A stretch of DNA of 64,000 nt from Hypomesus transpacificus. Lineage: Eukaryota; Chordata; Actinopteri; Osmeriformes; Osmeridae. Positions 23,951 through 35,848 of the stretch are shown here, piece by piece. Location: NCBI RefSeq assembly GCF_021917145.1, contig NC_061082.1, positions 5,378,032-5,442,031 on the forward strand. Direction: 5' to 3'. A program made the position numbers and the translations under genes. The stretch's first letter is position 1. Each line of letters opens with the position of its first letter. The notes below the pieces were generated by a model. The model was not told the origin of the DNA and did no database searches. It saw nothing but the letters and a program-made list of their open reading frames with translations.

Positions 23951-26900
23951 TTTCACATAGAATAAACAAACATGATAACATAGGTACTTTTTAATAATTT
24001 TGTCGTTTTTAAAGACAGAAGTTGTTTGCAATGCAATTTGTTTGCGAGTTTTTAATTAATGAGTGATAAGTCAGTCAGAGTTATCCCTACGTTGTTAGCT
24101 AGTGGTGGGTTGATGCTGCCCCCTAACCCGGTTCTGTGTACAGTCCTGGCCCCATCGACCAAAGCTCTATGTTTCATTGCTGCACAGACTATCAAACAGG
24201 TCTGCTTTGAACTTTGAACTGTTCTTCAGTCAATACTGGACATGTACTAAAATCCTGAGGAATTGCAACACCACCTCTGCGATACAACTAACACTTCTGC
24301 GATACTGCTAAATTGATCCGATACCAAGTAAATAGGGCCAGTATGCCAATACCGATACCAATACTTTTTACGTTGAAAAGCAGCTCATCTACTTTCGTGT
24401 CGGGCAAAAGAAATGCCTCATACTTTATGAAGAGAATGCATCATCAATATGCAAGGTTGAATGGAAATATGAATTTTCATGATCATTGAATGATTAATTT
24501 GGTAATTTTTCCTTTATTTAGTTGTTCATGATTATGATCATAATAGAAACACAGGACAAAAAGTCAGGCCGGTAACAACTCACAGCATAGCAGGGGAGGA
24601 ATGAGAGATGCGGTGTTTGCACAACCACTATGATGCAAAGGGTTGTGTAGGCTACTGAATGTAGAGAAGAGAAATTGAAACTTAAGTATCAAGTATTAAG
24701 TATTTTTTTCAAAAAAAAAAATATCTACCGGTTTTGTCTTTTCAGTGAAAAGAGAGGGCAGATGAGAGAACAGAGAAGAGACAGAGAAGTCTTAAACAGA
24801 GTAGAATGCAAAGCCGAACTCAAAAAAAAAAAAAATATAATATATATAAAATATATATATTAGTACTTTTCATTTTCATTTCATTTTTTTTCAAACAACT
24901 TTTTCAACCTTTTGAAAACAGAAATCCAAACTTTTTGTCTTCATATGTAATCAACTTTCTTTTGACAATTTTGATAACTATAACTGATTGTGATTTCAAA
25001 AATATATAATTGTCTGTTTAAAATATATCTTGGTACCAGGCCTGTGTCCCAGTCTGTCACACATTCCTTTTTTAGAACTGGGTGTCATTCCTTCTCCTGT
25101 AACAATAGAGGGCAAGAGGAGCCTAAAATAGACAGGCTTTATGTGGCCTGTTCAGAAATGTATTTGCCTTCCAACTATTCGAGACTGTGAGCTAAGACAG
25201 ACTGGCACGTGAAGATTCACAATTAGGCTTGTGTGTGAGTGCCCGAGGCTTAGAGCCCAGATACACTCAATCAGGACGATTTTAAATGTATACATCTGTT
25301 TTAAACAATTTTAAACTTCTTTACCTCTTCTTAGAATGTTGAATTGTGCAAGGTGACAAGGCCTTATGTTTGGTCATGTGGTTGCAGATCCTCAAGCTGC
25401 TTCTGCTTGTGTAGTAATTCCCCAGGGTAATCTCCTCACCTCATCCAGCCGTCACACATCATGAGATCCATAAATCATCTGTTGTGGTGAGTCAGAGTGG
25501 GATGGTCCGACTGCTTCACAGGTCACGAGTTTCAGTTCAAACAGTCCATGTTCTAATTGTGTTGCCCTATTGACAAACCTTTAATTGTATTTTGTAATTA
25601 CTTTAGCATTTTCATGTCAATGGCATTTCATTTAAAGTCATGTGTTGCCTATTTACACTGACAGAGGCAACTCATGTCATGGCCTGAACAAATTGAGAAA
25701 TATAAACAGATGTTAAACATGACACTAAATAAGTGTAGTTGGGTTAGTCAGGTCCAGTGTGACACAGGAGCACCTGCAAATTTGCTACCCTACAGAGGAA
25801 TCTGGAGGGGTGTGGTGTTCCTGCTGGTGTCAGATCTCCTTCCACCAGGGGATTGTAATTCCATTTTAATATCCACCTTTGATAATGTCAAGTGTGAAAG
25901 GTGGTTGCATATACATGGAAAAGCTTTTACAGAGATGTGCAAGACAAGAGAAGCCAGTGTGTGTGTGTGTGCTTTGCAAAGCCCCCGAACCTACATGAAC
26001 TTTAAAGCTTGTGAGTCAGAACATCTGATACAGACTACTTTCTTTCCTTTATATTTATTAGAGTAATCTAAAAGTAATATTGTATGAAGCTACGAGAACT
26101 AAAGCGAGACCCAATATTAAATGTTATGCAACAATCGTCCCTCTTACTTCAGCCACTGTTATTAATACACAAATAAAGAGAATGTTGGCCAAAACATATT
26201 GCGCTCTGTACCCATCCAACATAGACAGGATCGTCTTCCCAGAATCCAATGGTTGAAGCTAAATGTAGGGTGAGAGTAAAATTCTTTGATAATCTTTAGG
26301 TATCAACCATACACAGAAAGATGGATGTTGATCTACTGGCACCTAGTGTCCTCATGAAGGATGGACATCGAATAAAAGGAAGATATTTATAGTCTCTATC
26401 ACTTGCAAAAACACATCAATGCCTTTAATTCTAAGCGTTATGTCACTGGTGTGCTTCCATAGAGACGCTATAGCTGCTTCTGGATTGGTAAATTTGTTCT
26501 TTCATACATTTGCATTTAGTTAAAAGGAAAACGTGTAGCCTGCACAGGCATGTACAAATCTTATTTGGATGATGTCTCTGACCATTAATTTCCAAGTCGT
26601 CAGTTTACTTTGCTTTATTTTGGTAAAATTGGATTGAATCCTGTGGCACCTCTCCACTAGGCAGCACTAATGCATCGTCCGTTTACAACAGTCAAGGACT
26701 GTCGTCCAAGAAGAAGACTGAGTTACCATAGTAACTACTAGTAAAGTCTATCCGTTGTACCAGTAGCACTATTTGCTTGTTAACGAGCTAGTCAAAGCTA
26801 GCTGGACCTTCCTATGGTCTGGTTGTATGTCCCGATTGTTCTCTATTTAGCTACCTGCGTAGCTGACTTTGCGTCATTACACTAAATCGTATTGAAACTT

Positions 26901-27231
26901 AAAGGTAAGACGTTAAGCGAACTGTTAGCTTCAGCGTGCTACAGTACAGTACTGTACTGTTTTTGGATGGCTACTGTAGCTCGTTACAGGAGGCTTGCTA
27001 GCTAATTTGGTTTAGTAGCCTGACTAGAATTGTGTGCTTACCGCCAGAGGCAGCACCACCTTGCAAGTAGCTCGTAGACTGACTTGTTAGACTAGCAAGG
27101 TTGGGTAACGTCAGTTGTGCCGATTTGCGAATACAGTACGTAGTAACTACCTGTTTGCATATTTACTAGTGATTTAACTAACAACGTTTCTTTTCTCTAA
27201 GGCAGGTGGTCAGTAACACAGTGGTCAGAGT

Positions 27232-29566
27232 ATGTCGGGCGACCTTGTTGGCGTGTGGGAAGTGGCGTTAAGTGATGGAGTTCATCGGATTGAGTTTGAA
27301 CATGGCACAACCACAGGAAAACGAGTGATCTGCATTGATGGAAAGGCAAGTGCAACGTACGCGTTTAAATGAAACGTTTGGTTTATGATGGAGCAAATAT
27401 AAACTTTATTGTGTTCACCTGAAATTAAAGTAGTACTCATAGATTATGATGCTCTTAAATGCATGCATATCTATCGGTGGAAAACATCAATAATGCGACA
27501 TGACCCATTGAATGAACACTTCCATTGTCCCTTTTGTTCCACCTAATAGGAAGTTGTGAGGAGAGACTGGATGTTTAAACTGGTGGGCAAGGAGACTTTC
27601 CAGGTGGGTAGCTCGGAAACCAAAGCCACCATCAACATTGATGCGGTCAGCGGCTTTGCGTACGAATACACCCTAGAGATAAACGGAAAGAGCCTGAAGA
27701 CATACATGGAGAACCGCTCCAAGACCACCAGCACCTGGGTGCTCAACCTGGATGGCATCGACAGCAGGGTGGTCCTGGGTGAGTGTTCCAGGGGCCTGGT
27801 CTGTGGGGAACACGCACTTGGACATTTCCCTGAGTGGATGTTTGGAGGAAAGGGGTGGATGAGGCGAGATTGAAACTGATTTAGCTGATTGAGGTCCTTT
27901 TAAATGTGTTGGAGGTCAAGCACGAGTCTACATGTAGGGAAGGCAAGATAAGACTGTGTGGCCACCTCAGCTTGCCCATGCAGACTGAGGGGATGGGGGC
28001 TGGGACTGGTGTCATATATGACATGAATACATGAACTTCAGTACTCGTTAAAAGCCTTTGTTAAATCAACCCTACAAATGAAACGCCCTCTGTAGATAAA
28101 TGGATAGAGGCGCTACTGTTAGCGACTCTGGGCTTAGCCTCTGCCACTGCAGTGATTCACTGATGTTGTATCAAGGAAGGAGGGTTGATCTCTTTAGCTG
28201 CCTAAACCCCTCACCGTGAGTTATGTCACTTGAGAGGGTTAATCCCTCTCCGTGCATGTCTCCATGGTTACCTTCCTGGTGGACTACACTGCAGGCTGAG
28301 CCTCTCAGAGACCTGTAGGGCCAGCAGTGTGGGTGGGGCCACTGGTACAGATTAGCTTGTGTGCCCTCTTGTTTGCCCCTGCCTCCATGACACGCTCCTG
28401 CCTCCATGACACGCCCCTGCCTCCATGACACGCCTCTGCCTCCATGACACGCCTCTGCCTCCATGACACGCCTCTGCCTCCATGACACGCCCCGTTGAGT
28501 CATGTGACCATCTGCCCCCCTGCTAAGAACAAAGTCAGCAGCGTTGATGGTGTTGTTGGTAAAACCCCTGGGCACAAACTAGACTGCAACACCCTTTGCA
28601 ACCCTGAACTGTAATCACCGAGAGAACAGCAGCCGACTGTCACTAAGCAACTGTGTTTACGGCAGGGGATGTTTAAGAGGCTTTGCACTTTGGAAATCAT
28701 ACAGTGTTGGCTCACTCCTTGTAAAACCTTTTGATAATGTGAATGTCGGGTCATTGTACCTTATCACAGTGTGTTATTGTGTAGTGAGTTACGCATGAGT
28801 TATTGTACCTGTCAGCAATCATTTACAAGGCCCTCTGTAAAAGCAGCCTGCTCTGTAAATGTTTATGTTAAAATGAAACAGAAAGGAAAGCTGAATTATT
28901 TTCACTGCTTAAGATTGCACATGAGAAACTTGTTTTGCAGCAATCACATACCTTTAAAGGTCTTACAGATATGCCTTTCTGTTCAGGGTGGCGATTACAT
29001 CAAAGAAAATATGATGAACGTGTATTTGTCTTTTGCCTTAAAGCATCTGGATGAAATTGACTCAACCTGTGTTCTCTCTCCTGTGACCAGAGAAAGACAC
29101 CATGGATATCTGGTGTAATGGACAAAAGATGGAGACAGCGGTAAGCATAGATTCAGCCACACGTAGAGAAGTGCTCTCATTACAGATTACAAACAGCTTT
29201 ACCTACATGAGCCCTGCAACAACCTCACATTCACCACACGGCACTGTGAATAAAAGGAGCCACAAAATACACACATGATCACCTTAACTAAGGACGCATA
29301 CTTATTCAAATGAATGGAAGGATGAACTCAAGATAAGTCACTGTTTTAATACGAGCTGTTATTGACTGCGAGGTGCTCTGAGATGGATGTTAAGGGATGG
29401 GTGTTCTTGTTGGTAGGGGGAGTTTGTGGAGGACGGGACAGAGACCCACTTCACGCTGGGGGACCATGACTGCTGCATCAAGGCTGTGAGCAGCGGGAAG
29501 CGGAGGGACGGCATCATCCACACCATGCTGGTGGACGGCACAGAGATCGCAGAGTGCACAGAGTGA
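27232..29566 (+). CDS. faim: Fas apoptotic inhibitory molecule 1, 4 coding exons
   Basis: Soluble cytosolic protein that protects cells from Fas-triggered death and, per published work, limits protein aggregation; two beta-sandwich domains. Coding exons: 27232-27345, 27550-27778, 29091-29140, 29417-29566; 543 nt, 180 aa (human short form 179). Conserved text runs from the start (MSGDLVGVWEVALSDGVHRI) through FEHGTTTGKRV, WMFKLVGKETFQVG, INIDAVSGFAYEYTLEINGK and ETHFTLGDHDCCIKAVSSG. The first intron uses a GC donor (GGAAAG|gcaagt), a known minor class. The last coding bases are triplicated in tandem just past the stop. The start is chosen because it matches the short vertebrate isoform; a longer 5' form was not seen. 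Confidence 0.97.
28378..28493. repeat. 20-bp minisatellite in FAIM intron 2
   Basis: Six copies of ctgcctccatgacacgcc(c/t)(c/t). Confidence 0.93.
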
Positions 29567-29652
29567 CTGTTGCTGGTGGACGGCACAGAGATCGCAGAGT
29601 GCACAGAGTGACTGTTGCTGGTGGACGGCACAGAGATCGCAGAGTGACTGTG
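29525..29652 (+). repeat. 45-bp triplication across the FAIM stop codon
   Basis: The unit gctggtggacggcacagaga ... gtgactgtt occurs at 29527, 29572 and 29617; the third copy lacks 8 bp. Copy 1 is coding and ends with the stop TGA; copies 2 and 3 lie in the 3'UTR and carry their own in-frame-like ends. Confidence 0.95.
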
Positions 29653-31039
29653 TGTGAGGAAACTCTGGGGCACATGCTGTTATCACAATGTTTGACACGT
29701 ACTTGCATCAACAATAGCAATTCAGGGTCCAAATTACAGATTGAAAGTGAGTTTGTCAATATTTCACTGTCAAGCTGGATTTCCGATTGAATGCAGTGGA
29801 AATGTTGCTGCTCATACTTCTCCAGCAGGATGAGACTTGAGCTGAGACTGGCCAGCTGCAGGGGCCAGCCGAAATTGTGTTGAAAGGAAAGTAAAATGTC
29901 TTCATTTTACTCATTTGACACCCCTGTGCAATTCCCAGGAGTTCACAGTTGTACAAAGGGACTACAAAATAATTTGAAGGCTACTAGATCTTTCTGAAGA
30001 AAAACTAATGAAAAGATGCCTAAATTCCAGTCCATGCCACTGGCTTATACAGTAATGCAATAATGTGCCAGTAAGGAGCTTTTTCTTGTAGTCTGCAACA
30101 TGTAGATAACTAAAGTGTTGTGTTGTTATTAGTAACAGCATCATGTCCGTAATAACTATAAATCAGTCCATAAGCATTTCATCTGGTTTGTCGATCATGA
30201 GTTCTGTGCAGGAATTTACAATATGTTTGTATAGAGGGAAAGTAGGATTTGGCTTTGAAACAGATTTTTGTATGTTCAGCAGCACTGTTACCCTCTGAAA
30301 TAGAATTTGATTACATTTCATAAATAACATGAAGTATTCAGGTATAGTAATATTAAATTATGCTTACAGTGTATATTTTAGTTAACTGTTTCAGTGATGT
30401 AATATTTATCATGTATATTTTATTTCAGCATGTCAAAACTTATTTTATTAAATAATTGTAACTGAAGTATTTCATTGTAGTGCATTATGTGAGGTGAAAC
30501 AGTAAGTTATGTAGGTGTTTCAGTGTGGCGCATTATGTGAGGTGAAATAGCGAGAGTTATGTAGGTATTTCCAGGTAGCTGGTGAGACAGTCTGGTGACT
30601 TGTTGGGACCAGATTTCCGAAGATGGCCCTGTATAACCACATGCTCTACCACTTCCACTGCTCAAAATCGTTGGGAGCAAAAAAAAAACTAAAGATACGT
30701 AGAATCTTGAAATTCTCATAGAAAGTTGGTTGATTTTTATTGCTTTGTCACAACAGTGTAATACAGATCAAGATTATGTTAAATTTAACATTTTAAAACT
30801 ACAAGATAGTAAAGTTACAAACCCCAATTGCTACTTGATTATTTTTACATTTAAAATAACAATTCAGTTGTATACAAACTACAAATGATAAGATACAAAA
30901 AATTATGAAATAAGAAATAGCAGGGAAAAGAAAATGTACACTAATCATACGTTTCAAAATCAAAATGTATGGCTATATTCGAAAAGAGGATCGCAATCAT
31001 TTAGACGTGTGCATTTAGGGGATCTGCATATATGCATGA
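29653..31039. other. FAIM 3'UTR and spacer to PARP9
   Basis: A/T-rich with no conserved open frame. FAIM and PARP9 converge here, so it holds both 3' ends. Bases 30470-30570 include a short duplication (agtgtggcgcattatgtgag / tgtagtgcattatgtgag). Confidence 0.5.
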
Positions 31040-34000
31040 TTATTGACGCTTTTTGCAGATGAACAGATACTCAGGGAGAGCCTGGTACCCGTTGAATACG
31101 ACATGGATGTCCTTACTCGTATTGGTGAGGCTGTCGTACAGAGACGAGGGATCTGAGCCGGGGAGGGAGGGTGGAAGGATTAGGTCTGGTGAACCAGTCG
31201 TGGACCTCCCCGTCAGCACCTGCGCCTCAACAAAGTACAGATACTCGTCTTCTGACGTGTTCCTCCACAGCTCCATCGCCAATCTGGGGCTTTCGCAGAA
31301 GTAGATCCCCTGTCCATACTTTTGCTCTAAGAAACACCCCGAGAGAATACAGAGAATAAAGTCACTTTTAATGGAAGGAAACACCAACGTGTGCACTTTT
31401 CAGCAGGTGAGATGAACTACACTGTGTTTAGAGAAATATGGCTTCCATGTAGAAGGAGAGGGAATCTTTATTAAGCTCCTTTGCTCAGTGACACAGTCTG
31501 CATGGAGGCCTGTATGCTTCCTTAATGTCCTCTCTAAATGAAAAGCTCCTGCTCATACCGTCAGGTGGGGCTAGCTCCCTGTGGAAGCCCACCCTGCTGA
31601 CCAGCTCACAGAACTGTGCAGGCAGGCGCTGGTACATCCTTCTGGGAGTAGCCGACAACTGCTGCTTCTTTAGCTCAAACATCTGCTTCAGGCAAGGATT
31701 CTCCAGCTTTTCAACCTGGAAAATAACCCCCAACTCATTACTGCAAGAGTGCAACCTGTTTTTCTCAATGATTATACTGTGATCATTTTTATTTTAGATG
31801 ATTCCTGTACTGGCTAGACTCACTCTGACAATCGGGAACTCTTTTGAACCTTTGTCTCCATTATCAAATCTGCTCCTCTCATAAGAGACTTTTCTGTTTA
31901 GTAACTGTACCAAGGCATCCTCTTCTTCTCTTGCAAACTCTTCTTGAGCCTTGCAGCACATTGCCTCCACCTCCACCCCCACTACAGATACTTCGATGGA
32001 ATTACTTCCTGTTATTTGAATACCGGCACAACCATCTTGGAAAGACTCTGTTATGGAGATGTTCCACATGGTCTGGAAGGACAGCAGGTTCTCATGCTCG
32101 CGCTGGCCAAAGTGCTGAATGAAGTTGTTACGAATGTTGAAGCTGTTCTGGTGAAGGCACATATCATTCCAGATCCAACGCCTGGCCTCAGACATCCTCT
32201 CTTGAGTGGCACTTATCAGCTCGATGTGTGGAGTTTCAGCACTGCTCTTGGCATGGTCATTTGTCCTCATTAAATCTACTATAAAGAACATTAAAACTTG
32301 TGTTAAAATGAGACCATATTACATATAATCAGCAGGTTAAGTGCGTTGTGATGATGATGATAGCACTTGTCTTAAGTCTTTTGCTTGGGGTGTCACCTTG
32401 AGGGGACCCGCTGGGGTAGTTAGCACTACCTTGAGGGGACCCACTGGGGTAGTTAGCACTACCTTGAGGGGACCTGCTGGGGTAGTTAGCACTACCTTGA
32501 GGGGACCTGCTGGGGTAGTTAGCACTACCTTGAGGGGACCTGCTGGGGTAGTTAGCACTACCTTGAGGGGACCTGCTGGGGTAGTTAGCGCTACCTTGAG
32601 GGGACCTGCTGGGGTAGTTAGCACTACCTTGAGGGGACCTGCTGGGGTAGTTAGCACTACCTTGAGGGGACCTGCTGGGGTAGTTAGCGCTACCTTGAGG
32701 GGACCTGCTGGGGTAGTTAGCGCTACCTTGAGGGGACCTGCTGGGGTAGTTAGCACTACCTTGAGGGGACCTGCTGGGGTAGTTAGCACTACCTTGAGGG
32801 GACCTGCTGGGGTAGTTAGCGCTACCTTGAGGGGGCCTGCTGGGGTAGTTAGCGCTACCTTGAGGGGACCTGCTGGGGTAGTTAGCGCTACCTTGAGGGG
32901 ACCTGCTGGGGTAGTTGTCCCTGGGGGGGACAACTACCTAGGGGGAATGTCCCTGTACTTACTGTAAGTCGCTCTGGATAAGAGCGTCTGCTAAATGACT
33001 AAATGTAAATGTAAATGTAATGTAGTTAGCGCTACCTTGAGGGGACCTGCTGGGGTAGTTAGCGCTACCTTGGAGGGTTCTCATCCCGTCTTCAAATGCC
33101 TGTAGAGATGCACAAGGAAGGTAAATATCCTAATCATGTCCCTAATAACCCTACCAAATCTTAACCGTAGGGTATTTGTTTTGCATACTTGTTGCTAAAC
33201 ATTGAGCATTTATAGTCAATTTACAGTTATCCTGATTAACATTAAGTCATTAAGGTCACTTATAATGGTAAAAAAAATATATTGCATGAATAATAGTAAT
33301 AATAATATGTTCTAGCAATACTGACATGTTTTGTACCAAAACTTACTTTGTATGTATTTGTGTCAGTTGGATACATCAGGTAGGAAATGTCCAAGTGCAC
33401 TCCATTGGTTTGCTGTGCAAATGCGACAGCACCTTCCATCATAACTCTGGCGACCACATCTTTGTCATAGCCTAGCAAACCAGTGCCGATGGCTGGGAAG
33501 CAGATGGATTTCTGCTGACTGTTGTGGGCCTTGTTCAGACATTCCCACACAATGTCAGCTAGAATCTGTTGAGTAATCCATGTGAGTCTTGGAAAAACTA
33601 CTTGTTCAATGTTAATTTATGAATCTAGAAATAATTGTGGTAAAAACAATTTTAGTTGAACAAAGTACTTTGTATTAGCCCCACAAATACTTTTCTAATA
33701 AACTTTACTTTACAAATACCTTATCATATGGTACTCTCCAGTATTTTTCAGGACATATTGTGTGGTACACATATTGGCAGTTTAAGCCATATCCTTTAGT
33801 CTCAATGACGTTATAGTGTTTTTTGGATTTGGATTTTTTATTTATTTCATCCTGGATCCCTTGGCCAGCAGCTTGTAGAATACTTCTTGTTATAGCTCCG
33901 TTTGATAAATTCAAATCAGCACCAATTGTATTCACAATGATGTCCGTCTGTCAAAAGAATACACAAAAAAACTAAATGAATGTAAGTTGCAGAGCAGCAT

Positions 34001-35006
34001 ATGAGGTAATTAACAAGATCGCCTCGATCAAAACTGTTGTGTATCTTCATGCAAAAAAACATGCATATGAATATAATAATTTCCAACACATGTGAAACAC
34101 CACTCACTTCAAGACATCAAACATGTTTAGTAAAACACCTTATGACTTTACCTTTTGTCTCTCAATGCTTCCTTTCTTGATGGTGAGTGTGACATTGTTG
34201 ATGGTTAGTGTTGGACAGGGGCTGTTTCCATGGCGCCCAGCTGCGCTGGATGTAGCCTGCTGTGTCTGCGGCAGAAACTCCCTGCATGCTCGCTCCATTT
34301 CCTTCACACTGGGCTCGTCATTGTTGACCAGGTGAATCTCCAAGGGCCTGCCCTTAGATCTCTGATCATGCTCGCTCAGGGTTTTCACTATGGTGTCAGC
34401 GCAAACGCGCAAAGGGAAGTTGAACAGGCCAGAACTGATGGCAGGAATGGCAACAGACTGCAGGTTTTCCTTTTCCATTAATCTGAGAATGTTCTTGATT
34501 GCATCCTTCAGAATGGGTGTGGCTCGAACAACATCATGCGTAGTGTGGCTGGATTGAAGGCATGGACCCACAGCATGAATGATCTTCTGGTAATTTAGCT
34601 TTCCAGCTGTGGTGACAGCGGCCTCACCAGCAAACACCTTTCCTTTACTCTGAACATAACGGTCACTCTCCCGTTGGATATTTGGGCCGCCCGCATCAGA
34701 GAGCGCTAGGGCGAGACCTCCACCATGGCTCAGGCGCTCGTTGGCTGCATTGACAACAGCATCTGCTTGGTGTGTGGTAAGGTCATCCTTCCACACTGAA
34801 ACAGTCATACCTTTGGGCAACTGCGTGGAAAACCGTTGATCAGGAACGACACTGGGCTTCTTGCCAGAGCCCCATTCAGCACTCACGCCATGGATTACAG
34901 CTTCACATCCAAACTTGTGTTTAAGGACGTCTATCAGGGCAGGTCCACATTGCTTGACAATGCTTTCCAATTTGTCATCCAGAGGGATTTTCACAGAGTC
35001 AGCCAT
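31040..35006 (-). CDS. parp9: PARP9-like macrodomain protein, 7 coding exons
   Basis: Interferon-associated ADP-ribosyltransferase-like protein; in mammals it works with the E3 ligase DTX3L. Minus-strand coding exons: 35006-34152, 33947-33720, 33565-33347, 33099-33069, 32278-31824, 31715-31559, 31326-31040; 2232 nt, 743 aa (human about 820-850). Two macrodomains: residues about 62-235 (SVWKDDLTTHQADAVVNAAN, LSHGGGLALAL, IIHAVGP, AIPAISSGLFNFP) and about 275-440 (DIIVNTIGADLNLSNGAI, CFPAIGTGLLGYDKD). The C-terminal PARP fold keeps KYGQGIYFCESP and VLTG but lacks a recognisable HGT motif, as in human PARP9. The WKDDLTTH motif is shared with human PARP9. A longer GTG-led reading upstream is rejected because the 3' splice site falls there. 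A noncoding 5' exon probably lies at 35454 and above (CGCTAG|gtaagt on the minus strand). Confidence 0.95.
32393..33068. repeat. 33-bp minisatellite starting at a PARP9 splice donor
   Basis: Sixteen contiguous 33-bp units (accttgaggggacctgctgg ggtagttagcact/gct) plus one more at about 33031, then the real exon end at 33069. On the minus strand each unit contains CCTCAAG|GTAGTGC, nearly identical to the true donor CCTCCAAG|GTAGCGC. A SINE-tail piece (about 32955-33015) splits the array. Since 33 is a multiple of three, both strands stay open for about 200 codons, an artefact. Confidence 0.95.
32955..33018. mobile_element. SINE 3'-tail fragment inside the PARP9 array
   Basis: Ctgtaagtcgctctggataa followed by gagcgtctgctaaatgac and taaatg repeats; same tail as at 9676. 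Confidence 0.85.
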
Positions 35007-35453
35007 TGCTTTCACTGAGGAAAACTGGTGAGAGAATGTAGGTCAGATGGCCTACACATTTTACATCAAGCTTAATTGGACATACAGTATACTAAATCAT
35101 TTATAGCGCTGTTGCCAAATAACTACATTAAAGGAAAAAAACTACTTATAATTATACAACTGCTTATGTGTTATGAACACGTGAAGTTTAGATAGATGCT
35201 AAATGATGCCACTAGATCTATCCTTATGTAGTCAGTCTGAATGTAAACCCAGTGAAACACTAAGCTACCGTCTGTAGCGTTGGACGCTTACAGTAGTGTT
35301 GTAGGCTACTGTTGTAGTGCTATAGGCTACTCAATCCAAAAAGTTACTTTACAAAATGCTACGGTACAACCATAATTGTTCGCTTACTGATCTCTCCCAT
35401 GCAAATATGTTTACAGACATGTATAGAAAACATTGGATACTCATGTAACTTAC

Positions 35454-35848
35454 CTAGCGAACGATCGGTGTTTTCCAAAACTGTAATGATACGTTGTGAC
35501 TCAACTCGAAAGTAAAACTGGATGGTATGCTAAATTAGATTCTAATAACGCCCCGCCTGAATACTTCTCTCGGATTTACGTTCGTGTAAGTAGTTTTTCT
35601 CGAAATTATTTGACTACTACAGAAGGATAATTACTTTTTTACTACAGTAATTACTTTACTAGCCTACTAGCAAAATAATTGCAAATTCACCCATTGCCGC
35701 GTAGTTGATAGCTCAAAGGTGCGTCTCGAAAGTTGGAGTAAACGAAGCCGAAGGTTTGACTCCAGTTCTTAACAGAAACAAAAGTGAAAGTGAACAAGCA
35801 CATTAAAACATAGGCTACACAGAATATGCTCGCTAGTTAGCTACAGCG
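35454..35848. promoter_or_regulatory. Bidirectional PARP9/PARP14 promoter with ISRE-like motifs
   Basis: The two start codons are 0.84 kb apart and point outward. Between them lies a purine-rich ISRE-like cluster at 35774-35794 (gaaacaaaagtgaaagtgaa), containing overlapping GAAANN repeats 55 bp before the PARP14 start. A second ISRE-like site is at 35508-35519 (gaaagtaaaact) next to the noncoding PARP9 exon. ISREs bind ISGF3/IRF proteins after interferon; mammalian PARP9 and PARP14 are interferon-inducible. Confidence 0.7.

Larger units (their letters stand above)
22815..27231. other. Intergenic region between divergent GK and FAIM
   Basis: Both genes point away from this 4.4-kb spacer, so it must hold both promoters. 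It contains a poly-C tract (about 23314-23348), a short tandem duplication (about 23510-23600), a MITE (23606-23745), an interspersed repeat (23830-23950) and A/T-rich DNA at 24660-25020. No convincing gene. A 130-codon open frame at 25674-26066 contains a DTGA that recalls a retroelement protease, but nothing else supports it. Confidence 0.6.

Noticed and set aside
25674-26066. 130-codon ORF with a DTGA motif recalling a retroelement aspartic protease
   Set aside because: Only four residues fit, and no neighbouring RT, integrase or LTR was seen; kept as a curiosity. A profile search of the translated region would settle it.
32337-32967. Two ~200-codon repeat proteins on opposite strands
   Set aside because: A 33-bp unit keeps every stop-free frame open; it is PARP9 intron sequence.
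35007-35015. Upstream in-frame start for PARP9 (GTG)
   Set aside because: Not an ATG, and the 3' splice site lies at this point; the ATG at 35006 is used instead.
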